A stretch of DNA of 33,001 nt from Candidatus Aadella gelida (GTDB lineage Bacteria; Omnitrophota; Gorgyraeia; Tantalellales; Tantalellaceae), in contig JAVCDB010000094.1 in assembly GCA_030765205.1 (NCBI GenBank), forward strand, positions 1-33,001. Direction: 5' to 3'. Shown here one piece after another: positions 16,697 through 25,522 of this stretch. The position numbers were made by a program, and so were the translations under genes. The notes under the pieces are model-generated. The model had not been told where the DNA came from. It worked only from the letters and a program-made list of their open reading frames with translations, and searched no databases. The first letter of the stretch is position 1. Each line of letters opens with the position of its first letter.

Positions 16697-16728
16697 TTGT
16701 AAACAAGTCTACCACCAGAGGTTTACAA
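16697..16728. promoter_or_regulatory. BirA-type biotin operator upstream of bioB
   Basis: TTGTAAAC at 16697-16704 and GTTTACAA at 16721-16728 form a perfect 8-bp inverted repeat with a 16-base spacer. This equals the published bacterial BirA consensus (TTGTAAACC, 14-15 bases, GGTTTACAA), with one mismatch in the ninth position of the plus-strand left half. The arm nearer bioB contains TACAAT on the minus strand, which could be a -10 hexamer. This predicts repression by a biotin-protein ligase with a DNA-binding domain, encoded elsewhere. Confidence 0.88.
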
Positions 16729-16797
16729 TTACAACAAATATTGAGACCTTCCCATTTTCTGCTACCTACAATATCAATTTAGAATGAAATTCAACAA

Positions 16798-17304
16798 TTA
16801 CGGTGAGCTACTTGTTCTTAAATAATCCTGAATAAGCTTCTTATGACTCTTAAAGGGTACTTCGGGCATATCTTCCGCCGGGAAAAATCTGGCATCTGAA
16901 GCATCGTCACCCACAGAAAGTTTCAGGTCCTTGACCTGAAATTCCATGCCTACTATCATAACATATCCATACGTTTCGCTTTCTTGCAAATGGACACCGA
17001 CAAGAGTTCCCGCCTTCCCTTTAAGACCAGTCTCCTCTTCCAGCTCCCTTGCTCCAGCTATTTCAATAGTTTCGTCTAGTTCAACAAATCCGCCGGGCAA
17101 AGCCCAATGGCCCTTGCAGGGTTCTACTGCTCTTTCTATAAGTAGTAATGAGCCCTTTTCATCCTTGACGATACACGCAACTACGGGAACCGGGTTGAGA
17201 TAATTTATCCATCCGCAAGAAGAACAAAGAAACCTGTCTCTTCCATCACTATGTCCCTGGACAAGAGCGGATCGGCACATCGGACAATATTTGTAATTTA
17301 TCAT
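16798..17304 (-). CDS. NUDIX hydrolase with N-terminal zinc ribbon
   Basis: 168 aa. A zinc ribbon comes first (CPMC at 7-10, CSSC at about 27-30), then a Nudix domain with a complete box: GGFVELDETIEIAGARELEEETGL fits GX5EX7REUXEEXGU. The layout resembles the NudC-like NADH-pyrophosphatase zinc-ribbon/Nudix arrangement but is shorter, and such proteins act on varied nucleoside diphosphate derivatives. The substrate cannot be read from sequence. It starts two bases after ilvD and is therefore the last gene of the preceding operon rather than part of the biotin unit. Confidence 0.9.
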   Translation of the reverse strand: MINYKYCPMCRSALVQGHSDGRDRFLCSSCGWINYLNPVPVVACIVKDEKGSLLLIERAVEPCKGHWALPGGFVELDETIEIAGARELEEETGLKGKAGTLVGVHLQESETYGYVMIVGMEFQVKDLKLSVGDDASDARFFPAEDMPEVPFKSHKKLIQDYLRTSSSP

Positions 17305-17306
17305 AT

Positions 17307-18968
17307 TTAAACTTTAAAAATTGCTCCGGTTGATGCCGAAGTAACTTGTTTAGCATACCTATAAAGATATCCTTCTTTGACTTTAAAGTCGGGCTGTTCC
17401 CATTTTTTAAATCTTTCTTCGATTTCTTTATCGTCCACCATTAATTTTAAAGATTTGTTAGGGATATCTATCTGTATTTTATCTCCTTCTTTAATTATAG
17501 CGATAACGCCGCCTTCCTGCGCTTCCGGGGAGATATGTCCAATAGCTGCACCTCTAGTTCCTCCGGAAAACCTGCCGTCAGTTATAAGTGCCACGTCTTT
17601 ATCAAGACCTTCCCCCACTATAGCAGAAGTAGGACTAAGCATTTCTCTCATTCCCGGACCGCCTTTAGGACCTTCATAACGAATAACTACAACATCACCT
17701 TTTTTAATCTTCCCGCCCATTATAGCTTTCATGGCATCTTCTTCAGAATCGAATACTCTTGCGGGACCTTCATATGTAAGCATGCTGTCATCCACCGCTG
17801 CTTTTTTCACAACTGCTCCGTCAGGAGCGATGTTCCCAAAAAGAATACTTAACCCTCCGTCTTTTGTATAAGGAGAATCAATCGGTCTTATAACTTCTTC
17901 ATCTAAATTCTGAACATCATGCAGGTTTTCTTTAACGGTCCTACCTGTAACCGTAAGAATACTTGTATGTATAAGTTTTTTCTTGTTTAGTTCCGACATA
18001 ACAGCAGGTATACCTCCAGCGAGATCAAGATCCTGCATATGATGTGTCCCGGCAGGAGATATCCGGCACAGATTCGGAGTCTTTTCACTTATCTCGTTAA
18101 ATAGGCTAAGATCTAGTTTTATCCCCGCTTCATTCGCTATTGCCGGCAGATGAAGTACGGTATTAGTAGAACTTCCGAGAGCCATCTCTACCGTGATAGC
18201 ATTCTCAAAAGCTTTCTGCGTAGCAATGTCACGCGGTTTTATATCCTTTGCTACAAGCTCCATTATTTTCATCCCACCGACTTTACCTAGCCTAATTCTC
18301 TTTGCCATAACTGCGGGTATGGTCCCATTGCCCGGAAGTCCTAACCCTAGAGCCTCACTTAAACAGTTCATAGAATTCGCAGTAAACATGCCCGAGCAAG
18401 AACCGGAACCGGGACATGATTCATTCTCAATCTCTTTAAGATCTTTATCGGATATTTTTTTAGATGCATGCGCGGCGACACCTTCAAAAGCGGTTATAAG
18501 ATCTATATCAACTTTTTTACTGCATCCGGCAAGCATTGGTCCGCCACTTACAAGTATTGCAGGAACATTAAGGCGTAACATTGCCATTAACATTCCCGGG
18601 ACTATCTTGTCGCAGTCGCATATGCATACAAGCCCGTCTATCGGATATGCTGTACCCATGATCTCTACTGAATCCGCGATAAGCTCCCGTGACGGCAGGG
18701 AATATTTCATGCCTTTATGTCCCATGGCTATCCCATCGCAAACACCTATGGTATTGAACTCCATAGGTGTCCCCCCGGCCATTCTAACCCCTGCCTTTAC
18801 AGCAGCGGCCAGATCTTTCAAATGGTTATGTCCGGGTATAACTTCACTAGCCGAATTAGCTATCCCAATTATCGGCCGGTTAAGTTCTTCATCCGTATAT
18901 GATAACGCCTTGAATAATGCTCTATGCGGCGTTCTTTCCAGCCCCTTCTTCATCTGATCTGATCTCAT
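17307..18968 (-). CDS. ilvD: Dihydroxy-acid dehydratase
   Basis: 553 aa, full length. An Fe-S dehydratase of valine, leucine and isoleucine synthesis. Evidence includes [17 protein letters not shown] near the N-terminus, the cluster-binding [52 protein letters not shown] and the C-terminal [14 protein letters not shown]. It converts 2,3-dihydroxy-3-methylbutanoate to 2-oxoisovalerate. No other ilv gene is present, so the pathway is dispersed. It lies 20 bases after trxB and two before the NUDIX gene. Confidence 0.97.
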   Translation of the reverse strand: MRSDQMKKGLERTPHRALFKALSYTDEELNRPIIGIANSASEVIPGHNHLKDLAAAVKAGVRMAGGTPMEFNTIGVCDGIAMGHKGMKYSLPSRELIADSVEIMGTAYPIDGLVCICDCDKIVPGMLMAMLRLNVPAILVSGGPMLAGCSKKVDIDLITAFEGVAAHASKKISDKDLKEIENESCPGSGSCSGMFTANSMNCLSEALGLGLPGNGTIPAVMAKRIRLGKVGGMKIMELVAKDIKPRDIATQKAFENAITVEMALGSSTNTVLHLPAIANEAGIKLDLSLFNEISEKTPNLCRISPAGTHHMQDLDLAGGIPAVMSELNKKKLIHTSILTVTGRTVKENLHDVQNLDEEVIRPIDSPYTKDGGLSILFGNIAPDGAVVKKAAVDDSMLTYEGPARVFDSEEDAMKAIMGGKIKKGDVVVIRYEGPKGGPGMREMLSPTSAIVGEGLDKDVALITDGRFSGGTRGAAIGHISPEAQEGGVIAIIKEGDKIQIDIPNKSLKLMVDDKEIEERFKKWEQPDFKVKEGYLYRYAKQVTSASTGAIFKV

Positions 18969-18988
18969 TTTATCCTCCTCTAATCTAC

Positions 18989-19945
18989 TTACTTATATTC
19001 TGTTCCCTTTAATCTTTCCACATAATGCTGGCTGGAAAAAGATGCTGTTGCTCCGTCACCGCAGGCAGTTACCACCTGGTGGAGTATTTTTGAACAACAG
19101 TCTCCTGCGGCAAAAATTCCTTCAGCTGAAGTTTTCATGCCGGCATCTACTTTTATTCCGCCCTTATCTTCACGTTCCACTATTCCTTCAAGAAACCCCG
19201 TATTGGGCTCCCATCCGGTAAAAACAAAAACCCCGTCACAGGAAAGATCCGTATCTTCACCTGTTTCCATGTTGTTTACCGTCACAGATGTGACTTTCTG
19301 TTCCCCATTGATCTTCTTGATAACGGAATTCCAGATAAATTCTATTTTATCGTTTTCCTGCGCCCTTTCCTGAAGTATTTTCGCGGCACGCAATCTGTTC
19401 CTGCGATGTATTAATGATACTTTTTTGCCGAACTTAGTCAGATACAATGCTTCCTCAACAGCTGTATCTCCTCCGCCAATAACAACGATATCTTTGTCCT
19501 TAAAGAAAGCACCGTCACATGTCGCACAATACGATACTCCTTTCCCAGTCATTTCTTCTTCTCCGGGTACACCTATCTTCTTAGCTTTCGCGCCTGAAGC
19601 TACTATCACAGAAAGCGCTTCATGAACACCGCTCTCATCCTCCACCTGAAAGATGCGTACACCGTCTTCAATACGTTCGGAAAGCTTTGTCACTGTCCCG
19701 ACATGACTTTCTATGCCAAATTTCTCGGCCTGTTTTTTGAAAATGCTTATCAATTCGAATCCGGTGGCTTTTTCCACTCCGGGATAATTCTCTATGATCT
19801 CTGTCATAGTCGCCTGACCCATGACCTCAAAACTTTCGATCATAAGCGTTTTCATGCGGCTTCTTGAAGTATATATACCCGCAGTTAACCCGGCAGGACC
19901 GCCGCCGATTATGATAATATCATATATCTCTTTCTTCTTTTCCAT
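18989..19945 (-). CDS. trxB: Thioredoxin-disulfide reductase
   Basis: 318 aa. FAD-binding [12 protein letters not shown] at about 14-25, the redox-active [12 protein letters not shown] (C140, C143), the NADPH motif [14 protein letters not shown] and the C-terminal GIFAAGDC are all present. It transfers electrons from NADPH to thioredoxin in the cytosol. No thioredoxin gene is adjacent. It lies 30 bases downstream of the MBL gene in the long operon, so it may serve redox control alongside the Fe-S enzymes encoded nearby (inference). Confidence 0.96.
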   Translation of the reverse strand: MEKKKEIYDIIIIGGGPAGLTAGIYTSRSRMKTLMIESFEVMGQATMTEIIENYPGVEKATGFELISIFKKQAEKFGIESHVGTVTKLSERIEDGVRIFQVEDESGVHEALSVIVASGAKAKKIGVPGEEEMTGKGVSYCATCDGAFFKDKDIVVIGGGDTAVEEALYLTKFGKKVSLIHRRNRLRAAKILQERAQENDKIEFIWNSVIKKINGEQKVTSVTVNNMETGEDTDLSCDGVFVFTGWEPNTGFLEGIVEREDKGGIKVDAGMKTSAEGIFAAGDCCSKILHQVVTACGDGATASFSSQHYVERLKGTEYK

Positions 19946-19975
19946 CCTATCCCTTTCTTTTTGCAGATCTCGCCA

Positions 19976-20686
19976 CTATATACGAAAAATCGATCCCGCT
20001 TTTACTGAAACACAATTACGATGATACTGACCGCTAAATATACGTTTTGCTTTTTCCCCGGAACAATGTGTGGGGCCGGTCTTTTTGATCCCGAATGCTT
20101 TTAAATCGGATATTATGTCGCTTATAGCTTCTCTTTCTAACCCGTCAAGATGAAATCCCCCCAAAACCATATACATATTTTCCGTATCAAAATTCTTTTT
20201 CGTGTATTTTAAGATATTTAGTATCCCGGGATGTGCGCATCCCGTAATAATTGATGTCCCTTTATCGCCTTTAATCACCAATGCCTGCTCGGGAAGATAC
20301 TCATCATTATATTCTCCGGCAAGTTCTCCTGTAACAAAAATGTTCGGCACAATTTCTATTGGTTCAATAGCGGTTATAAGCTCCCCTCCCAATTCCTTAA
20401 CACATTTTTTGAAAGTATCACTAAATGACGGGCATGCATAAACTTTTAACCCACGTTTACGTCTTAAGATCTCCCACAGGCCGCTTGTATGATCCCAATG
20501 ATCATGAGAGATCACTACGGCTTCAAGTTTATCCGTATTTATTTTCATTCTGTTCATATTCTCTATGAGATTATTTGGGATTTCACCTGTGTCGAATAGG
20601 ACTTTTCCATCAATCAGACAAGAAAATCCTTCCCCTGATAATAATCCTTTTTTTGCTTCCCTGTCATATATAACCTTAATATCCAT
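19976..20686 (-). CDS. MBL-fold metallo-hydrolase, COG1237 (MJ0301-like)
   Basis: 236 aa. The metallo-beta-lactamase motif HDHWDH is at 61-66, with SCLIDGKVLFDTG before it and GCAHPGILNILKY and LGGFHLDG after it; these blocks typify COG1237. The characterised archaeal member (MJ0301) is annotated as a dihydropterin ribofuranosyl-aminobenzene phosphate synthase of methanopterin synthesis, but bacterial homologs have no firm function. It is probably a di-metal cytosolic enzyme. It starts two bases after yggS. Neighbourhood with a MetV-like protein invites a pterin or folate link, which is only inference. Confidence 0.88.
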   Translation of the reverse strand: MDIKVIYDREAKKGLLSGEGFSCLIDGKVLFDTGEIPNNLIENMNRMKINTDKLEAVVISHDHWDHTSGLWEILRRKRGLKVYACPSFSDTFKKCVKELGGELITAIEPIEIVPNIFVTGELAGEYNDEYLPEQALVIKGDKGTSIITGCAHPGILNILKYTKKNFDTENMYMVLGGFHLDGLEREAISDIISDLKAFGIKKTGPTHCSGEKAKRIFSGQYHRNCVSVKAGSIFRI

Positions 20687-20688
20687 TC

Positions 20689-21354
20689 CTACCCCCTGTC
20701 TCCGAAAATCTTAGTCCCGATTCTAACTATATTGGCCCCTTCATCAATTGCGACTTTATAAGAATTTGTCATACCCATTGAGAGATAATCCATTGTTACG
20801 CCGGCGATCTCTTCTTTTTTTATTTTATCAAAAAGTTCTTTTGTATTTGAAAAGTACGGTCTAGCGTTCTCGGGATCACCCGAAAGCGGGCCCATTGTCA
20901 TTAAGCCCCTAACCTTTATATTAGACAATAAAGCTATTTTTTTTACCAGTTTGATTGCGTCTTCCGGATAAACACCGCTCTTTTGGCTTTCCTTCCCGCT
21001 GTTTATCTCTATAAAAACAGACATTGTCTTCCCTAAAGCAGCACATTTTCTATTGATAGCTTCTGCTAGCTTCAAAGAATCAACTGTCTCAATAACATCG
21101 AAAATCTCAATAGCTTTTTTTACTTTATTCTTCTGCAAATGACCGATGAAATGCCATTTTACCTTATGTCCTATATCGCGGAATGCTCCGGCAGCTTCCT
21201 GAACATAATTTTCTCCGATTATCCCTACTCCGCCCTCGATCGCTTCCTCTATTTCACTCGTAGTTCGGGTTTTTGCTGCTGCTACCAACTCAACATTCTG
21301 CGGCAGACCCTCAAGTATAGCCTCGACATTTTTCCTTATCAAACCAGTCTCCAT
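20689..21354 (-). CDS. yggS: YggS-family PLP homeostasis protein
   Basis: 221 aa. An alanine-racemase-like barrel without the second domain. The PLP lysine is K28 in VAAAKTRTTSEIEEAIEGG. Family blocks follow: GENYVQEA, WHFIGHLQKNKVKKAI, VFIEINSGKESQKSGV, GLMTMGP and YLSMGMTNSYKVAIDEGANIVRIGTKIFG. YggS/PROSC proteins bind PLP and buffer B6 and amino-acid pools without known catalysis. The stop of the MetV-like gene abuts its ATG. Strong assignment. Confidence 0.95.
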   Translation of the reverse strand: METGLIRKNVEAILEGLPQNVELVAAAKTRTTSEIEEAIEGGVGIIGENYVQEAAGAFRDIGHKVKWHFIGHLQKNKVKKAIEIFDVIETVDSLKLAEAINRKCAALGKTMSVFIEINSGKESQKSGVYPEDAIKLVKKIALLSNIKVRGLMTMGPLSGDPENARPYFSNTKELFDKIKKEEIAGVTMDYLSMGMTNSYKVAIDEGANIVRIGTKIFGDRG

Positions 21355-22014
21355 TTATTCTATAGTAAGACTTCTTGGTGCTTTATTTTTTTCATGATCC
21401 CTGGGCATGCGGATTTTCTTCATGTCCTCAAGTTTATTGTTTTTTTTCAAGCGTTCGTATATAGCTATCCACACACAATCTCTATCCTTGTCGGTCTCAC
21501 ATTTACCATTTTTTGCTCCGCCGCAAGGTCCATTGATCAGAGACTTAGGGCATCTCGTAACCGGACAAATAGCTCCCGTAACAGAAAGTGTACATTCTCC
21601 GCACAAGGAACATTTTTGCTCAAATTCAGCCTCTTTTAAAGTGATTTTTTTTATCTCTCCCTGGAAGAGCGTATCATTGGTTGGAAAAATAGATGCATCA
21701 GCAATTATCTCACATACAGCCTGCGTTCCCCCTCCACAAGACATACCCAGTAAAGCGTCAGAAGAATTTATCTCTTTCTTCTTCCTGCGATATAACCGCT
21801 TTATCTCCAATAAGTTGCAAGCAGGATCAAGCACCGCACATCCGGTAACTTTTTTCCCTTTGTCCGAAAGAACCTTTTCCATCGCCTTTATCTCTTTCTC
21901 TCCACCGGTCCTACAGGTAGTAGCACAAAGCTGGCACCCGATCAGGAATATTTTCTTTTTATGCTTAATAGTCTCTAAGATCTCATCAATAGGCTTTTGT
22001 CTAGTAATAATCAT
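21355..22014 (-). CDS. metV: MetV-like methylene-tetrahydrofolate reductase C-terminal domain protein
   Basis: 219 aa. The C-terminal half has the cysteine pattern of the MTHFR_C family: CSLCGECTLSVTGAICPVTRCPKSL, NGPCGGAKNGKCE, then CVWIAIYERLK. The N-terminal half carries further cysteines (GCQLCATTCRTGG) and a GMSCGGGTQAVCEI block. In acetogens MetV pairs with MetF and carries Fe-S centres for methylene-THF reduction. No metF is adjacent here, so either the partner is elsewhere or this protein works differently. It lies 46 bases after the spermidine-synthase-like gene and directly before yggS. Confidence 0.9.
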   Translation of the reverse strand: MIITRQKPIDEILETIKHKKKIFLIGCQLCATTCRTGGEKEIKAMEKVLSDKGKKVTGCAVLDPACNLLEIKRLYRRKKKEINSSDALLGMSCGGGTQAVCEIIADASIFPTNDTLFQGEIKKITLKEAEFEQKCSLCGECTLSVTGAICPVTRCPKSLINGPCGGAKNGKCETDKDRDCVWIAIYERLKKNNKLEDMKKIRMPRDHEKNKAPRSLTIE

Positions 22015-22060
22015 AGTTACTAATTATATACCTCATATTGTTTTTTAACAAGCAGAAGTA

Positions 22061-24328
22061 TCAGCTCACCTTCAAGGCAGCCAACACCGTTAAATTCACA
22101 AGTGCCGTTAACATACATGTACCAACAATTCCGAGCACTGGTATCAAAACAGCTGCAGCCAACAATGATCCAACACATGCACCCGCTAGGTCAAGACCAT
22201 AACTCACTCCGGCAACCTCTCCTGCACCCGATATATCTTTTGCACATATCTTGTTAGCAAGAGGAAACTGTATTCCTCCCATTATCCCGGCAATTATCGG
22301 TATAAAAGTAAGCAGAATATTAGATCCTAGCCATGACATTACTGGAGAATCAGTCAACGAGAGCCATTTGAACATAAACGGTAAAACAAGGGAATATAGA
22401 CATATTCCCACCTGAACGAGAATAAATATTTTTACATAATCGCGAATATTTCCTATTCTCTTTTCAATTAGTATCCCACCCACAGCTAACCCAGCCATGA
22501 ACGAAGCAATTATTATGCCCAGTTTGTAGAAAACATATCCGTATATAGCTTGAAACGACAATATCACCGCTATCTGAACAATAATTTCAAAAAATCCTGT
22601 TGTCATCACCGCCAGAAGAACGATCCTTTCGACCCCTCTTTTTCTTCCAGCAAGACTGAAAAATAGCATCGCTAAACAAATAAGTACAGTTAAAAGCCAA
22701 ATCCATTCTTCTCTGATCCTAAACAATATTTTTCTAAAGAATGGTTCATCGAAATGTGTGCTCCAAAAAGACGTGGCATAATAATTGGATATAGGTCTAA
22801 AATCAGAGTTTACATCCATCTCTGATGCCGCGTCATTGAGCAAATCGTTCAGATATATAACTCTTTCTTCAGAAAATCTATCAATCAGATACGGTTCACG
22901 TATATATTTAGTGTCCAGCATCCTTTCCTGGATTCTACGGCTGAGAACTTTAGGATCATAAGTAAGCATCCCCTTTTTGTTAGATGCTAAAAAATATGCT
23001 CTATCTCCGGGAAGAACCAAAACATCGGGAAACACTTTTTTAAGACTTATGTATAATGAACCTAAATACCTTTTAAGTTCTTCCCCTACATAATTCTCTG
23101 ATGACGTCACCGAAAACGACACCACCCCGCCTGGTCTTAGTTTTCTGTTTATCTCCCTAAAAAAGTCTACAGTATAGAATCTGTTTATCTGAGCGGTATA
23201 CGGATCTCCAAGATCTATTATCACGCAATCATACTTCTTATCTACCTGTTTTATAAAGAATCTTGCGTCAAGATTTATTACATTTACCTTCTCATCTCCT
23301 ATTCCTTTCGTCTCGGGCAGATATTTCTCTGCCATAGTTATTATGGTGGGATCTAACTCCAGATAATCAATCTCCTTCACAGGATGTTCTAATATTTCAG
23401 ATAATGTCCCGTTCATCCCGCCGCCAATCAAAAGCACTCTCTCAGGGCTCTTTGTCTCAAGCAATGCCAAGTGAGCGGTATTCTCGGCTGAAAACCTGTC
23501 AGGTACCGTATAAAGATGTAATCCGTTCTCATATATCGAGTGTTGCTTCCTCTGTTCAGTGATAACGATGTTGCCGTAAACAGAGTTTTCAGACGCTTTT
23601 ACCTTAAATCCTTTCCATAACAATTTTGCCGAAAAGTCTTCCAGATACTTTCCTCCCGAGAAGAACACAGCAGCAGCTGCGATCAAAAGTATCACGTTAC
23701 CGATCCTTTTGCGAAAAATAACATTCTCTTTTCCCGCGCAATGATGCCTCATAATAATTGATAACGCGAAATTGACGAACCCCAGGACCACAAGAATATA
23801 CATGGGCGGAAAATTCCTAATAAGAAAATAGGTTCCCAATAACCCTCCGGCAAGCGCACCTATAGCTTCGAGGACATAAACTTTTGCTACACCGAAAAAA
23901 GGATCTTCTGTGAAAGTGCTCCACACACGGCAACCTAAAGAGAACATTGCTCCCATCAAAAAACTAGCAGCACTCAAACCCGTGAAAACTATGATCATCA
24001 TCGGAATATAACCTATCATCTCTCCGATCGAGATACCTAGTAATCCCCGTGAAGATCGTATAAATAGGAGCGTAACAGGAAGGATAACCGCTAAAACTGA
24101 TTGGCAAATTGAATATATCCGCGCCTTATCATAACGTGCTATTCTGAATTTAACCGAAGCATAACTGCCCACAGCTCCCCACAGAAGCCATCCAGCCAGC
24201 ATTATTCCTATTGAAAGTTCATTTCCATAAAAGACCACCAGAAGTTCGCGCATAAAAACTACCTGCGCTAACATGGCGGTAAACCCCAGAAGCAGCAATG
24301 ATATAAAAACGGTTTTCTTGAAACTCAT
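22061..24328 (-). CDS. Multi-pass membrane protein with embedded spermidine-synthase-like domain
   Basis: 755 aa. Residues about 5-230 hold roughly seven membrane helices, about 245-470 a Rossmann-like SpeE domain, and about 545-755 a second membrane block. In SpeE-like enzymes the nucleotide motif is GGGDG and the catalytic loop D(S/T)xDP. Here they read LIGGGMNG (302-307) and IDLGDPYTAQINRFYT (372 onward), as in membrane-fused homologs. The acidic ELDP that would hold the ribose is kept. Classical polyamine synthesis is therefore doubtful; it may transfer another group at the membrane. The gene begins six bases after the Tat-signal radical SAM gene, implying a joint task. Confidence 0.88.
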   Translation of the reverse strand: MSFKKTVFISLLLLGFTAMLAQVVFMRELLVVFYGNELSIGIMLAGWLLWGAVGSYASVKFRIARYDKARIYSICQSVLAVILPVTLLFIRSSRGLLGISIGEMIGYIPMMIIVFTGLSAASFLMGAMFSLGCRVWSTFTEDPFFGVAKVYVLEAIGALAGGLLGTYFLIRNFPPMYILVVLGFVNFALSIIMRHHCAGKENVIFRKRIGNVILLIAAAAVFFSGGKYLEDFSAKLLWKGFKVKASENSVYGNIVITEQRKQHSIYENGLHLYTVPDRFSAENTAHLALLETKSPERVLLIGGGMNGTLSEILEHPVKEIDYLELDPTIITMAEKYLPETKGIGDEKVNVINLDARFFIKQVDKKYDCVIIDLGDPYTAQINRFYTVDFFREINRKLRPGGVVSFSVTSSENYVGEELKRYLGSLYISLKKVFPDVLVLPGDRAYFLASNKKGMLTYDPKVLSRRIQERMLDTKYIREPYLIDRFSEERVIYLNDLLNDAASEMDVNSDFRPISNYYATSFWSTHFDEPFFRKILFRIREEWIWLLTVLICLAMLFFSLAGRKRGVERIVLLAVMTTGFFEIIVQIAVILSFQAIYGYVFYKLGIIIASFMAGLAVGGILIEKRIGNIRDYVKIFILVQVGICLYSLVLPFMFKWLSLTDSPVMSWLGSNILLTFIPIIAGIMGGIQFPLANKICAKDISGAGEVAGVSYGLDLAGACVGSLLAAAVLIPVLGIVGTCMLTALVNLTVLAALKVS

Positions 24329-24334
24329 GATATG

Positions 24335-25507
24335 TTATTCCCAAATACCGGCTATAGAATACCCACAGAACCCGCATTTACCCTTTTTGACATTATTCTC
24401 AAGCACTTTGTACCCCATCCTCTTAATAACGGTTTTCCCGCAACCGGGACATACAGTATTTTCCGCCTCAAGTTCCGGAACATTACCTATATACACATAA
24501 TGCATACCCTCTTCCAAAGCTACATCTCTTGCAGAACGAAGCGTTTCTATAGGCGTGGGGTAAAGTGACCGAAGTTTGTATTGTGGCCAGAATCTTGAAA
24601 AATGTATAGGAACATCCTTTCCTAACTCGTCACGTATCCATCTTACCATTTTGCGTATATCATCCATATTATCATTAAGAGTGGGAACGATAAGATTGGT
24701 TATTTCTATCCATACACCATTTTCTTTCATAATGGTAAGTGTTCTTAATATATCGTCAAGATCCTGTGAACATACTTTTCTCAAATACTCTTTATTAAAT
24801 CCTTTAAGATCAACATTTGCCGCATCAATAACCCCGCTTAACTTCCTCATCGGTTCGGCATTGATCTTCCCTCCTGTTACCATAATATTGCGAACACCAT
24901 TCTCCCTTGCGAGAATCGACGAGTCGAGAACATATTCATAAAAAACTATCGGTTCAGTATAGGTATACGCAATTGATCTGCAGCTATTATTAATGGCCGC
25001 TCCTACAAGATCTTTTACTGATAATCTTCTATTGGTGGTTTCTTCCGGAGGTCTTTGAGATATTGTCCAGTTTTGACAATACTTGCACCTTGAATTACAT
25101 CCAGCGGTGGCTACTGAAAAAGCTTTGCTTCCCGGAAGCATATGGAATAAAGGTTTCTTCTCGATAGGATCAACATGAACAGAACAGATCAACTCGTATA
25201 CCAGCGTGTACAATTTACCCTTAACAGGCTCTCTTACCCCGCAAAACCCTCTTTGCCCATCCGCTAAAAAACATTTGTTAGGGCACAAGAGACATCTAAC
25301 AGCACCGTCACCGGCATTTTCATAAAACATGGCCTCTTTCATGCCACGTTTTTCACCTATAAGTGCATACGCCTTATACTTGGAGAACATATCAAACAGA
25401 TAGATCGACGCCCCAGCACTTATACCTATCGCAGCGCATTTCTTAAGAAAATCACGTCGCGAGATCTTTTTGTGCCATATACTTTCCGGAACATTGAGGT
25501 CTTTCAT
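24335..25507 (-). CDS. AmrS-like radical SAM protein with twin-arginine signal
   Basis: 390 aa. A Tat-type N-terminus (SRRDFLKK at 16-23, then the hydrophobic CAAIGISAGASIYLF) is followed by the same layout as the protein at 7017-8048. It has a Cys cluster (C72, C75, C79, C89), the radical SAM motif GCNSRCKYCQNW (C137, C141, C144), SIAYTYTEPIVFYEY, GVWIEITNLIVPTLND, and a C-terminal zinc ribbon (CPGCG and CGFCG). Tat export of a folded Fe-S protein is feasible, but radical SAM chemistry outside the cytosol would need SAM and reductant there. Alternatively the N-terminus anchors the protein inside. It sits between the DtxR-like and spermidine-synthase-like genes with gaps of 15 and 6 bases. 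Confidence 0.92.
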   Translation of the reverse strand: MKDLNVPESIWHKKISRRDFLKKCAAIGISAGASIYLFDMFSKYKAYALIGEKRGMKEAMFYENAGDGAVRCLLCPNKCFLADGQRGFCGVREPVKGKLYTLVYELICSVHVDPIEKKPLFHMLPGSKAFSVATAGCNSRCKYCQNWTISQRPPEETTNRRLSVKDLVGAAINNSCRSIAYTYTEPIVFYEYVLDSSILARENGVRNIMVTGGKINAEPMRKLSGVIDAANVDLKGFNKEYLRKVCSQDLDDILRTLTIMKENGVWIEITNLIVPTLNDNMDDIRKMVRWIRDELGKDVPIHFSRFWPQYKLRSLYPTPIETLRSARDVALEEGMHYVYIGNVPELEAENTVCPGCGKTVIKRMGYKVLENNVKKGKCGFCGYSIAGIWE

Positions 25508-25522
25508 GCCTTGTCCTTTATC

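Noticed and set aside
17377-18957. Several plus-strand ORFs opposite ilvD
   Set aside because: Shadow frames of a highly conserved complete ilvD; no initiation signals.
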